In this document: piece by piece, positions 10,267 through 18,236 of the stretch
Position numbering within the stretch: the stretch's first letter is position 1
Layout: the number at the start of each line of letters is the position of its first letter
Assembly (NCBI GenBank): GCA_023515795.1
Contig: JALGPX010000103.1
Coordinates: 1 to 29,342, forward strand
Length of the DNA stretch: 29,342 nt
Reading direction: 5' to 3'
From: Amoeboaphelidium occidentale
Lineage: Eukaryota; Aphelidiomycota; Aphelidea
Notes under the pieces: generated by a model
The model's input: only the letters and a program-made list of their open reading frames with translations
Database searches by the model: none
Told to the model about the DNA's origin: nothing
Made by a program: the position numbers and the translations under genes

Positions 10267-13113
10267 CTATTGCCCTGTCTGATTCTTGCCAGCCAATTCC
10301 AGTGCAGTCCATGCTAGCCAATTCAAAGTCTTTGTATTTACAGAGCTTGCAATATTGATTCGCACCAAACCCTCCTCATCGAAATTAAATTGGAGAAAGT
10401 CACCAGCACTTTTCAAAACGTTCTGATAATCATCTAAAGAGGTCATCTCAAGTTTGCAACCATCACATGTGCAGCCGCAAGGGTATTTAACAAGAAGATT
10501 GACTTCATCCATCAAGTTCTGCACAACAAAAGCAACAGAAGATTTGAACTGTTCTGCAAGAGCAACAAGATCTACTCCCGATTTCGCTTTAATAGCAACA
10601 ATATTTTCACTGGTTTCATCAGACATAAGCGCAACTTTAAGCCTCGGCTCGGTGTTAACCAAATGAGAGTGATCTAAAATACATGGGCAATCAAAATTGA
10701 ACAATGTTGGCTCGGGTTCTTCCTGTTCCTCTTGTCCATTCCAAATCTTCGCTTCTTGTTTTTCTGAAACTTTTACTGGGCGCTTTCCTGAATGAGATAG
10801 AGAAATAAGACTTTCTAACATTTGTTTAAACATCTGCTTTGATATCTTTCCAAGGGCATCTTTTGGTTTTCTTTTTACCACAATAACGCTTCTGAACGGA
10901 GGATTATCCTCACTTTCAGTAATAAGACCAACTATTGTGCCATAGTTTGTAACAACTTCATGCACCAGTCTTCTTGTTCCCTCATTCATCGGAGGATACC
11001 GAAGAACTCTGTCTCCTCCCTCAAAATAATCCTTTAATTTTATCAAAATTGCGCGACAAACAGAAGGATGTCGTACAATGATCCCCTCAATAAAATCTGT
11101 CGGAGCAGGAAGTTTAAGTTGCGGTACACCATTTGCAACATTCTCCAATTGCAAAGCTGCAGCAAATCGCCGATTTCTTTCAATTTGTTCACATTCTTGG
11201 TTACAATCCAAAGTAGGCTGCTCCCAACTCGTGACTTCAAAACAAGAAGCTTTTTGTTTCAGGTTACCACACATGCATTGCACATCTACAACACTGATAC
11301 ACTTTTGATTACAATCTTCACCAAAATGACAACGTTTCGGGCAAATGTGTCCACAATTGAGCGTCTGTCCACATTTCTGAGAGCATACCGCTAGACAATC
11401 TCCAGGAAAGTGACAAGGTTGATTGCATTTATGACCGCATTCAAGGGCCATATCGCAGAAAGACGAACATCTCGGCGTAGAGCTACACCAAACATTTTTC
11501 GCAAGTGTTTTGCCACATAAACACTGCTTATCCACCATCAATGTACATTTGGGACAAGCTTCGTCATCCGGATGACAAGAGTGATATCTGGTAGTCATTC
11601 TCAGAACAGAGTCGTGTCCGCAAGGTAAATATCGCATACATGCGAAGTCACATCTTGGGATTGTGTCCGAACATCTGATGGGAGGATCAACAACAGTTCG
11701 ACCACAATGACACACATATTGATCATAAGATACAAACTTGCATGAACCACATTGGCCTTTGTGGCACTTTCGAGGACATGCATGTTTCTTACAGGGAAGG
11801 AGTTTTTCACAATGCTGCTTGCAGTAATGATCTTTCACCGGCTTGTTACAGCAGACATCGAGACATTTGTGCTTTCCACATGCAAAAGAGCGTCCACATA
11901 CTTTTTTACATACAAACTCTCCTTTAAAATCAGAACAAAGTGCATCCTTTCTAACTTCTGAGCCACACCTGCATTTCTTTGTAATAATTTCCATGCACTC
12001 ACCTGGAATACAATCACCATAATGACAATCTAGTTTACATTTCCCAAGGTGGCCACATTCTAAAAGGAATTCTGCGGCACATTTCGCACCACAGGCCTCT
12101 GGAACGGGATCGAGACAAGTCTTCCTGTTGGTATAGGCGATCTTTCCACAAGGGCATGATTTTATGATGGAAGGATCTCTTGGGCATACTTTTACCTCGT
12201 TGTAATTTTTACCACATGAAACAATGTATTCGTGATTACCACAAGAATACTGGATACTGATAGACTTCCCACAAGAGAAACCATCTTGAAATCTTTCATA
12301 ACATTTCACGCTCTTCACTGTATCTCCACAAAAGCAGCTCTCGTCTACGATAACATCACACGGCGGACAGTTACCAGAATGACACACCAAGTTGCAAACA
12401 TGGCCACAATCTCTTACAGTCCCGCATTCCTTGCCACATTGTACTTTGGAGGATGCATTATATTCGGAGCATTTAACCATAACTTTCTCCTTGCCGCATG
12501 AACATACGCATTCAACCCACTTCAAACACTCTTCGCATGGCCCAGGATGACACGAAAGCGAGCATTTATGTTTACAATTACTGTCTCTAGACAATAATTT
12601 ACCACACGTCTGTCCACAACTTCCCAATTGAACATCTTCGTCACTACGAACACCGTGCCGAGACTCCAAGAGAAGTTTGCCACAGAAACAGGTGTAAAGA
12701 GGCTGACTTTGCCTTTCATATTGGCACGAAGGACACCGCCATTTCGTTCTTACAGATCCATGGCCACCAACAGAACTCTGGGACCATTTCGTAATGCAAT
12801 TCAAATGGAACACTGCATAACAGCAGGAGCAGGACCAAATAGAGCGATTCTTCAATATCACTTCACAACAAATCATGCACTCATAAGTCGGCGCTCCCAG
12901 GGCATACATGAGATATTCTCGTCTGTTCATATCTGCTGGAATTACTGAATTTGCTTTCGATACTACTTTAGCTTGTCCACGATGATTGTGACGTTTTGGA
13001 ACGTACACGTCATCCTCATGAATAGAAATATTCCTTTCCGTAATTGTGCGAGTATTTGGTCGACCTTTTCCTCTTTTGGAAGGCAAAGGCTTTGTATTCT
13101 TCTCTTCCGACAT
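10267..13113 (-). CDS. FAP1: NFX1-type zinc-finger protein, Fap1-like (RING/PHD-like, NFX fingers, R3H)
   Basis: This single exon encodes 948 residues. The order is a basic N-terminus, a RING/PHD-like domain starting at C79 (CMICCEVI...WRCPSCQ), about eight NFX1-type fingers from about 160 to 620 (recurring CGH-x-C-x3-CH, e.g. CGHKCNQPCHFPGDC and CGHICPKRCHFGEDC), and an R3H domain near 680-755 (MNEGTRRLVHEVVTNYG, then a beta-strand VIVVKRKP). The C-terminal 170 residues contain a further Cys cluster (YPCGCTCDGC). In yeast, Fap1 binds the FK506-binding protein Fpr1 and confers rapamycin resistance; NFX1 proteins in animals bind nucleic acids and have ubiquitin-ligase-type RING activity. Domain order and length (yeast Fap1 is about 965) fit. 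It lies 59 bp downstream of the SMP gene on the same strand, and its stop is 9 nt from that of the surface-protein gene. Confidence 0.93.
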   Translation of the reverse strand: MSEEKNTKPLPSKRGKGRPNTRTITERNISIHEDDVYVPKRHNHRGQAKVVSKANSVIPADMNRREYLMYALGAPTYECMICCEVILKNRSIWSCSCCYAVFHLNCITKWSQSSVGGHGSVRTKWRCPSCQYERQSQPLYTCFCGKLLLESRHGVRSDEDVQLGSCGQTCGKLLSRDSNCKHKCSLSCHPGPCEECLKWVECVCSCGKEKVMVKCSEYNASSKVQCGKECGTVRDCGHVCNLVCHSGNCPPCDVIVDESCFCGDTVKSVKCYERFQDGFSCGKSISIQYSCGNHEYIVSCGKNYNEVKVCPRDPSIIKSCPCGKIAYTNRKTCLDPVPEACGAKCAAEFLLECGHLGKCKLDCHYGDCIPGECMEIITKKCRCGSEVRKDALCSDFKGEFVCKKVCGRSFACGKHKCLDVCCNKPVKDHYCKQHCEKLLPCKKHACPRKCHKGQCGSCKFVSYDQYVCHCGRTVVDPPIRCSDTIPRCDFACMRYLPCGHDSVLRMTTRYHSCHPDDEACPKCTLMVDKQCLCGKTLAKNVWCSSTPRCSSFCDMALECGHKCNQPCHFPGDCLAVCSQKCGQTLNCGHICPKRCHFGEDCNQKCISVVDVQCMCGNLKQKASCFEVTSWEQPTLDCNQECEQIERNRRFAAALQLENVANGVPQLKLPAPTDFIEGIIVRHPSVCRAILIKLKDYFEGGDRVLRYPPMNEGTRRLVHEVVTNYGTIVGLITESEDNPPFRSVIVVKRKPKDALGKISKQMFKQMLESLISLSHSGKRPVKVSEKQEAKIWNGQEEQEEPEPTLFNFDCPCILDHSHLVNTEPRLKVALMSDETSENIVAIKAKSGVDLVALAEQFKSSVAFVVQNLMDEVNLLVKYPCGCTCDGCKLEMTSLDDYQNVLKSAGDFLQFNFDEEGLVRINIASSVNTKTLNWLAWTALELAGKNQTGQ

Positions 13114-13172
13114 CCTTTTTCCCTGATTGGTTGAATATCAAAATCTCACTGAAATTCGCGCAATTCATAATT

Positions 13173-14654
13173 CTATTCAAATTTGGTAGGAACATCGGAA
13201 TTTTCCTTCTCTGGAACTCGCGGAGGTAGAGGAGGAAGTTCATTATTGGGTTGTTGGACTTCTGAATCTTGTGCCAGCTCCGTGGATAGAACAGAATGTT
13301 GTTCTTCCTCTAAATCCGCTCTAGGCTCTTCCAAGTTCATTAGGAAATTATCAATTTCATTAATGAATTCTTCGTGAACTTCTTGTGACTCTTCCTCGAC
13401 CGTTGGAGGCGAAGGAGATAAATCATCATGAAATGAATTAGATTTCCTTCGAATAGGCTCTGGCCTTTCTGTGTCAGGTAACGTAAATGAAAATGATTTT
13501 GTTCTTGTCTTTATGCCAACTTCAGTTTCTTCAATAGGCTCGGCATCGGCAGCTGGTTGTTCATCTTTAGCGATAGGAGCAGGTTGTGGCTTTTTGAGTC
13601 TGTTCCGTAGCATACCACCAGCTTGAGCCAGAAACGCAGATACTTTCAGCTGCTGCGGATTCTCTTTGACTGCATTAATTCGGGACATAATCTTTTCCTT
13701 GATATTGCTGGCGGTGTTGTGTGGATTATGTGTGGATGAAGCGTTTGAGCTTTTTCTGTGGGAAAGAGATTCATCTCCAGACTCATCCAAAGGTATATCT
13801 TCTTTGAATTTATGATCATCTTGATTATCTTTCTTTAGAGCAGACGGTCTTGGCATCATAATTCTTCCAAAAGGTGTCACCCAACGCTTTTTAATTTCTT
13901 GCGGTAACACGGAATGCCTTATGAAATCCGTAATATTAGAGGGAACACTCTTCCCATTGACGTCTATGCTCAGAGCTAAACCACTTGAAATATCAGAGGG
14001 TAATTCAATAATTGACCAGCCATATGCTTTGATTGCTCGGTTGTAACGAAAGTACAACTTTAATCCTTTCAGCTTATCAACCCTCAACTTAACTTCGAAT
14101 GGCCATCGAACGTATTTAATGATGCCTTGTAAGGTAATCGATAATGGACTGTCCAAGTTCAACTCCAAAAGTAAAACGATCGAATCGTTATCATTCTCAG
14201 ATGAACAAGATGATATCTTTGTAACATAAAAAGGATGCTCCGGTAGAAGGAAGCCTGTCAACTTGAATTCATCCATAAAAATCTGACCAACTATTGAGCA
14301 ATGCTTCACTTCCCATATTTCTGAACCAACCTTCTTATTGAACCATCGAGCTAGACGTCCTTCATAAGCCCAGAATGAATACAAGCGAGCAATAATGGAA
14401 TTGAGCCATAGACAACTTTCCTTTTGAGTGTATAAGTCCAGCGTTTTTAGGGAACTGGAGAACTTTCCATTAAGTCGTTTGCGACTCATAGATTCAAATG
14501 ATATTAGAGCTTCAGGAGTTGGTTGTATAATCTTTGGTTTGACTTTTGCAGCCTGAGCTTCTAATGGTCTTTTTACTATAAACAAGAAGAGGATATACTG
14601 AATTAGAAACGTTATTAGGAAGCCATAAACGAAGTTTGGGATCAGATCAAACAT
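13173..14654 (-). CDS. SMP-domain lipid-transfer protein of membrane contact sites (TEX2/Nvj2-like)
   Basis: This single exon encodes 493 residues. A membrane anchor near the N-terminus (NFVYGFLITFLIQYILFLFIV, about residues 7-27) is followed by an SMP domain at about 75-285: ESCLWLNSIIARLYSFW, the GQIFMDEFKLTGFLLPEHPF block, LELNLDSPLSITLQGIIKY, and closing residues around FIRHSVLPQEIKKRW. SMP domains form hydrophobic tubes that shuttle phospholipids at ER contact sites. The WLN...R-L pattern fits the TEX2/Nvj2 branch better than Mmm1, Mdm12 or Mdm34, but the PH domain usual in Nvj2/TEX2 is not seen between anchor and SMP domain. The C-terminal 200 residues are polar, Ser/Glu/Pro-rich and presumably disordered, ending in a proline-rich ELPPLPPRVPEK tail that fits a class II SH3 ligand (PxxPxR). 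It precedes FAP1 by 59 bp. Confidence 0.8.
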   Translation of the reverse strand: MFDLIPNFVYGFLITFLIQYILFLFIVKRPLEAQAAKVKPKIIQPTPEALISFESMSRKRLNGKFSSSLKTLDLYTQKESCLWLNSIIARLYSFWAYEGRLARWFNKKVGSEIWEVKHCSIVGQIFMDEFKLTGFLLPEHPFYVTKISSCSSENDNDSIVLLLELNLDSPLSITLQGIIKYVRWPFEVKLRVDKLKGLKLYFRYNRAIKAYGWSIIELPSDISSGLALSIDVNGKSVPSNITDFIRHSVLPQEIKKRWVTPFGRIMMPRPSALKKDNQDDHKFKEDIPLDESGDESLSHRKSSNASSTHNPHNTASNIKEKIMSRINAVKENPQQLKVSAFLAQAGGMLRNRLKKPQPAPIAKDEQPAADAEPIEETEVGIKTRTKSFSFTLPDTERPEPIRRKSNSFHDDLSPSPPTVEEESQEVHEEFINEIDNFLMNLEEPRADLEEEQHSVLSTELAQDSEVQQPNNELPPLPPRVPEKENSDVPTKFE

Positions 14655-14879
14655 TTCGCGGAATAAGAAGACGGGCGTTGAGGCAGCAAGACGTGAATGA
14701 AGCGATCAAAGGGCAACTAATAACTGCGGCTATGGTATTTATGAATTTATTGGGTGTGGTATAAGCTGACCTATGGCGTTGTTTCATCTTTCGCAGTACT
14801 CCGTTCATTCTTGAGAGTTGTAAAGTTGATTCCGTCTGGGCATAGTCTTTGCAACAGATTTTTATGACATTGGTGCTGA
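14655..14879. other. Intergenic region upstream of the SMP gene
   Basis: This stretch separates the divergent SMP gene and the promoter of the first repeat-protein gene. I see no open frame with protein-like content, no repeat and no RNA gene. It must hold the SMP promoter on the minus strand. Confidence 0.5.
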
Positions 14880-15041
14880 GTGTCTGTGTCGTGTCACAGT
14901 TTTGACATTGTACCGCCTTGGCGTTTCACAACTATCAAATGTGTCTAGCATTGTGATTCCGATTGGATGGTCAGAATGTCCCACAACAACTAACAGCGGC
15001 ATAAAAGCAGCACAGACACATGTCTGAATTTTTAAAAAAAA
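14880..15041 (+). promoter_or_regulatory. Promoter of the first repeat-protein gene, homologous to that of the second
   Basis: This stretch aligns with 15782-15942 upstream of the paralogue. Shared blocks include TTTTGA-x-(A/T)TTGTACC, (G/A)CGTTT, GTGATT-x2-GATTGG, and CATAAAAG followed by AGCACAGA and TGTCTGA. CATAAAAG (15000-15007) begins exactly 42 nt before the ATG, as in the paralogue. A TATA-type element here would put the transcription start only about 5-15 nt before the ATG. An A-run just precedes the ATG. Confidence 0.7.
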
Positions 15042-15575
15042 ATGCAGCTAACTTCTTTTGTGTTCTGTCTTGTAGGGTTATTTGAAACTTTGGTAAATGC
15101 AAACGTCATTGGATTGCCGAAGTATTCATATTCTCCTCCTCCAGCTCCTCCACAAACGACGCTTTACATTTCAACTTATCGTCTTCCAGTTTCAACTATC
15201 AGGACTTCAATTGGACCACAACCAACAAATGTCATTCCGATCTATCGCCCTCCTTCTTCAACTATCAGGACTTCAATTGGACCACAACCAACAAATGTCA
15301 TTCCGATCTATCGCCCTCCTTCTTCAACTATCAGAACTTTAATTGGACCACAACCAACAAATGTCATTCCGATCTATCGCCCTCCTTCTTCAACTATCAG
15401 GACTTCAATTGGACCACAACCAACAAATGTCATTCCGATCTATCGCCCTCCTTCTTCAACTATCAGGACTTCAATTGGACCACAACCAACAAAAGCTGCT
15501 CCAACTGCAACCTTAAAGCCTTCTGTTGGACCACAAACAACAACCATAGGGCCCATCTATCTTTTTCCAAATTAA
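15042..15575 (+). CDS. Secreted Pro/Thr/Ser-rich repeat protein, short paralogue
   Basis: This gene has 177 residues and no intron. A signal peptide (MQLTSFVFCLVGLFETLVNA, probable cut before NVIG) is followed by a Pro-rich stretch. Four complete near-identical 22-residue units and a fifth partial one follow, each containing TSIGPQPTNVIPIYRPPS, then a degenerate end (SVGPQTTTIGPIYLFPN). The only cysteine is in the signal peptide, so the mature protein has no disulfides. Pro, Ser, Thr and Ile dominate, suggesting an extended and possibly O-glycosylated rod. It has no recognisable domain. The signal peptide, repeat register and promoter match the next gene, so the two are paralogues. Likely roles are wall, coat or adhesive component; this is inference from composition. 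The copies are almost identical at synonymous sites, so the array is recent. AATAAA at 15592 is the likely poly(A) signal. Confidence 0.8.
   Translation: MQLTSFVFCLVGLFETLVNANVIGLPKYSYSPPPAPPQTTLYISTYRLPVSTIRTSIGPQPTNVIPIYRPPSSTIRTSIGPQPTNVIPIYRPPSSTIRTLIGPQPTNVIPIYRPPSSTIRTSIGPQPTNVIPIYRPPSSTIRTSIGPQPTKAAPTATLKPSVGPQTTTIGPIYLFPN
15192..15491 (+). repeat. Tandem 66-bp coding repeats, four full copies plus one partial
   Basis: Units start at 15192, 15258, 15324 and 15390, with a partial fifth from 15456 that diverges after about 36 bp. Each unit begins TCAACTATCAGRACTT. The third copy differs by two substitutions near its start, one of them changing Ser to Leu; the others look identical. All units keep the reading frame. 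Confidence 0.95.
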
Positions 15576-15591
15576 ACGGTTTATGCGTCCG

Positions 15592-15597
15592 AATAAA
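15592..15597 (+). terminator. Polyadenylation signal of the short repeat-protein gene
   Basis: AATAAA lies 17 nt after the TAA stop, and similar A-rich copies follow within 20 nt. This fits the short 3' ends seen throughout the window. Confidence 0.6.
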
Positions 15598-15781
15598 ATT
15601 GAATAAAAGAATAAATAATGTAGAAAAATTTTATTTGCTCAGTTGTTATGTTATCCTTTTGCTAAAACTACGTTATGAACTGTCATCAGAACAATTAACG
15701 CTCGATACTCACTGCGGTAGTAACAAAGTTAAAATCATTGCCTCAGAAATGCTCGTAATCATCACTGTCGTATTTTTGCGT
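15598..15781. other. Spacer between the paralogous repeat-protein genes
   Basis: A short open frame crosses this AT-rich spacer on the plus strand, but it begins without ATG, has no protein-like pattern and runs into the next promoter. I treat it as non-coding. Confidence 0.5.
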
Positions 15782-15942
15782 AGAAATCATGTACAACATC
15801 ATGTTTTGAATTTGTACCACTGTGACGTTTTGAAACTTATGTTTTCATTGCAATCGTGATTGAGATTGGCCCAGATCAAGGTTGCACGGTACAAGAGTAG
15901 CATAAAAGTAGCACAGATGTCTGACCACAGTGTTTTCAAAAC
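15782..15942 (+). promoter_or_regulatory. Promoter of the long repeat-protein gene, homologous to that of the first
   Basis: CATAAAAG at 15901-15908 begins 42 nt before the ATG. It is followed by TAGCACAGATGTCTGA, the same order of blocks as upstream of the short paralogue except for a deletion of about five bases. Upstream, TTTTGAATTTGTACC, GACGTTTT and GTGATTGAGATTGG also align with the paralogue. The similarity covers about 150 bp of non-coding DNA. Confidence 0.7.
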
Positions 15943-18087
15943 ATGAAAATATCTTCTTACGTGTTTGGTTGTGTGGTAATTTTAGAAACTTTGGTAAGCG
16001 CAAACTATCCATGGCCAAGGAACCCACATCGTCCGCCTCCACATCAAGTATCATCCGTCCTACCGAAATCAACGAGCATTACACCAATCTACCCTGTTCC
16101 AACCTCCTCAGCTAAGTCTACTGCTGGACCAAAGTCAACAAGCATTACTCCTATTTACCCTCTTCCAACCTCCTCAGCTAAGTCAACAGCAGGACCAAAA
16201 TCAACGAGCATTACTCCTATTTACCCTCTTCCAACCTCTACTGCTGGACCAAAGACTAAAAGTGTGACTCCTATCTATCCGGTTCCAACCTCCTCAGCTA
16301 AGTCTACTGCTGGACCAAAGTCAACAAGCATTACTCCTATTTACCCTCTTCCAACCTCCTCAGCTAAGTCAACAGCAGGACCAAAATCAACGAGCATTAC
16401 TCCTATTTACCCTCTTCCAACCTCTACTGCTGGACCAAAGACTAAAAGTGTGACTCCTATCTATCCGGTTCCAACCTCCTCAGCTAAGTCTACTGCTGGA
16501 CCAAAGTCAACAAGCATTACTCCTATTTACCCTGTTCCAACCTCTACTGCTGGACCAAAGACTAAAAGTGTGACTCCTACTTACCCGGTTCCAACTTCAA
16601 CTGCTGGACCAAAGTCAACAAGCATTACTCCTATTTACCCTGTTCCAACCTCCTCAGCTAAGTCTACTGCTGGACCAAAGTCAACAAGCATTACTCCTAT
16701 TTACCCTCTTCCAACCTCCTCAGCTAAGTCAACAGCAGGACCAAAATCAACGAGCATTACTCCTATTTACCCTGTTCCTACCTCTACTGCTGGACCAAAG
16801 ACTAAAAGTGTGACTCCGATCTATCCTGTTCCTACCTCCTCAGTTAAGTCTACAGCTGGACCAAAATCAACCAGCATTACTCCTATTTACCCTGTTCCTA
16901 CCTCTACTGCTGGACCAAAGACTAAAAGTGTGACTCCTATTTACCCGGTTCCAACTTCAACTGCTGGACCAAAGTCAACAAGCATTACTCCTATTTACCC
17001 TCTTCCAACCTCCTCAGCTAAGTCAACAGCAGGACCAAAATCAACGAGCATTACTCCTATTTACCCTGTTCCTACCTCTACTGCTGGACCAAAGACTAAA
17101 AGTGTGACTCCTATTTACCCGGTTCCAACTTCAACTGCTGGACCAAAGTCAACAAGCATTACTCCTATTTACCCTGTTCCAACCTCTACTGCTGGACCAA
17201 ATACTAAAAGTGTGACTCCTATCTATCCGGTTCCAACCTCCTCAGCTAAGTCAACAGCAGGACCAAAATCAACGAGCATTACTCCTATTTACCCTGTTCC
17301 TACCTCTACTGCTGGACCAAAGACTAAAAGTGTGACTCCTATTTACCCGGTTCCAACTTCAACTGCTGGACCAAAGTCAACGAGCATTACTCCTATTTAC
17401 CCTCTTCCAACCTCTACTGCTGGACCAAAGACTAAAAGTGTGACTCCTATTTATCCGGTTCCAACTTCAACCAGAAGCCGGAGAAGAACACGTCGCCCAA
17501 GGACTAGGTATCCAAGAACAAATACTGTTCGTTATCCTTCTGGTGCCCCAACAATTGCTCCACCCATTGCTCATGTATATGAAGAAATTCCAAACATGCC
17601 TGCTCAAACTCAGGCTCCACAACCTGGAGAAAGAAGCAATGATCAGTCAAATACAGCACCTGATGGAAACTCTAATCAATATCACATTCCACCAGCATAC
17701 AGACAAGAACAGCAACAACAAGGCAATGACCAAGGACAGGACTATGATGATGATTACACAGGCGCTGGCAGATACAATTCTGTTGACTATCACCGATACT
17801 CAGCCGCTTGTAACTTGACAGTGTACAACTCAACAGACTCACTACCGCAGAATTGCACAACAGCTTTAGGTTCTAACAGTACTACTACCGGAATCCAAAC
17901 TTCGACTCAATTACCGTATCAAGACCAAATGCACAGACCATACTTGGATGCACTCAGAACATCAACAGTATCAGCAATTCCAAGCACAGCTACTTCATCA
18001 ATCGTGTACATGACTTCGTATCCAACGTCTTCAACAACTCTCAGTGTAATACCTGTCACAACTTCAGAAGCAGCAACTGTTTACTAA
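15943..18087 (+). CDS. Secreted Pro/Thr/Ser-rich repeat protein, long paralogue with distinct C-terminal region
   Basis: This gene has 714 residues and no intron. A signal peptide (MKISSYVFGCVVILETLVSA, probable cut before NYPW) is followed by 24 tandem units at residues 43-510, then an Arg-rich segment at 511-525 (RSRRRTRRPRTRYPR), a Gln/Asn/Asp-rich middle (EQQQQGNDQGQDYDDDYTG) and a Thr/Ser-rich tail to residue 714. The units share a (S/T)xS(I/V)TPIYP(V/L)PTS core with linkers of two lengths. The mature protein has two cysteines, in ACNLT and QNCTT, close together in the C-terminal region and near several N-glycosylation sequons (NLT, NST, NCT, NST). There is no transmembrane helix or clear GPI signal. 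The Arg-rich segment is a candidate Kex2/furin-type processing site. The likely role is a secreted structural or surface-coat protein; no known family is recognised. Confidence 0.8.
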   Translation: MKISSYVFGCVVILETLVSANYPWPRNPHRPPPHQVSSVLPKSTSITPIYPVPTSSAKSTAGPKSTSITPIYPLPTSSAKSTAGPKSTSITPIYPLPTSTAGPKTKSVTPIYPVPTSSAKSTAGPKSTSITPIYPLPTSSAKSTAGPKSTSITPIYPLPTSTAGPKTKSVTPIYPVPTSSAKSTAGPKSTSITPIYPVPTSTAGPKTKSVTPTYPVPTSTAGPKSTSITPIYPVPTSSAKSTAGPKSTSITPIYPLPTSSAKSTAGPKSTSITPIYPVPTSTAGPKTKSVTPIYPVPTSSVKSTAGPKSTSITPIYPVPTSTAGPKTKSVTPIYPVPTSTAGPKSTSITPIYPLPTSSAKSTAGPKSTSITPIYPVPTSTAGPKTKSVTPIYPVPTSTAGPKSTSITPIYPVPTSTAGPNTKSVTPIYPVPTSSAKSTAGPKSTSITPIYPVPTSTAGPKTKSVTPIYPVPTSTAGPKSTSITPIYPLPTSTAGPKTKSVTPIYPVPTSTRSRRRTRRPRTRYPRTNTVRYPSGAPTIAPPIAHVYEEIPNMPAQTQAPQPGERSNDQSNTAPDGNSNQYHIPPAYRQEQQQQGNDQGQDYDDDYTGAGRYNSVDYHRYSAACNLTVYNSTDSLPQNCTTALGSNSTTTGIQTSTQLPYQDQMHRPYLDALRTSTVSAIPSTATSSIVYMTSYPTSSTTLSVIPVTTSEAATVY
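16069..17472 (+). repeat. Tandem coding array of 54-bp and 66-bp modules (24 units) with 186-bp higher-order repeats
   Basis: Each unit carries STSITPIYP (15 units) or TKSVTPxYP (9 units) and ends in a short linker (TSTAGPK; 18-residue unit) or a long linker (TSSAKSTAGPK; 22-residue unit). A TKSVTP unit always follows a short linker and never follows another TKSVTP unit. A 66+66+54 bp block repeats with a 186-bp period starting at 16111, 16297 and 16483, with the first two copies appearing identical. Variants include Thr for Ile (TPTYP), Val for Ala (SSVK) and Asn for Lys (GPN). Confidence 0.95.
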
Positions 18088-18118
18088 GTCTTGACTAATT
18101 AAAAGCGATGCTCAAATG

Positions 18119-18124
18119 AATAAA
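18119..18124 (+). terminator. Polyadenylation signal of the long repeat-protein gene
   Basis: AATAAA lies about 30 nt after the TAA stop at 18085-18087 and is followed by AATAATATTT. Confidence 0.55.
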
Positions 18125-18236
18125 ATAATATTTCGGGGAAATCCTTAAATCTTTTCATCACATACTTGAAGTATCCTTCCTTGCTCGCTGCCCTTTTTCC
18201 TTTTTCTACACTTCAAACAACAACTGCAACATCAAA

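Noticed and set aside
10454-13243. Many plus-strand frames opposite FAP1
   Set aside because: They are complements of the Cys-codon-rich zinc-finger gene and show no coherent protein features.
13173-14654. Mmm1 of the ERMES complex
   Set aside because: The N-terminal anchor is shared, but the WLN...R-L start of the SMP domain fits TEX2/Nvj2 better. I cannot exclude it fully without a tree.
15599-15859. Plus-strand open frame between the two repeat-protein genes
   Set aside because: It begins without ATG and runs into the promoter of the second gene, which is conserved with the first promoter as non-coding DNA.
16069-17472. CRISPR-like array
   Set aside because: The repeats are direct, codon-phased (54 and 66 bp) and without unique spacers; they encode a continuous protein after a signal peptide.
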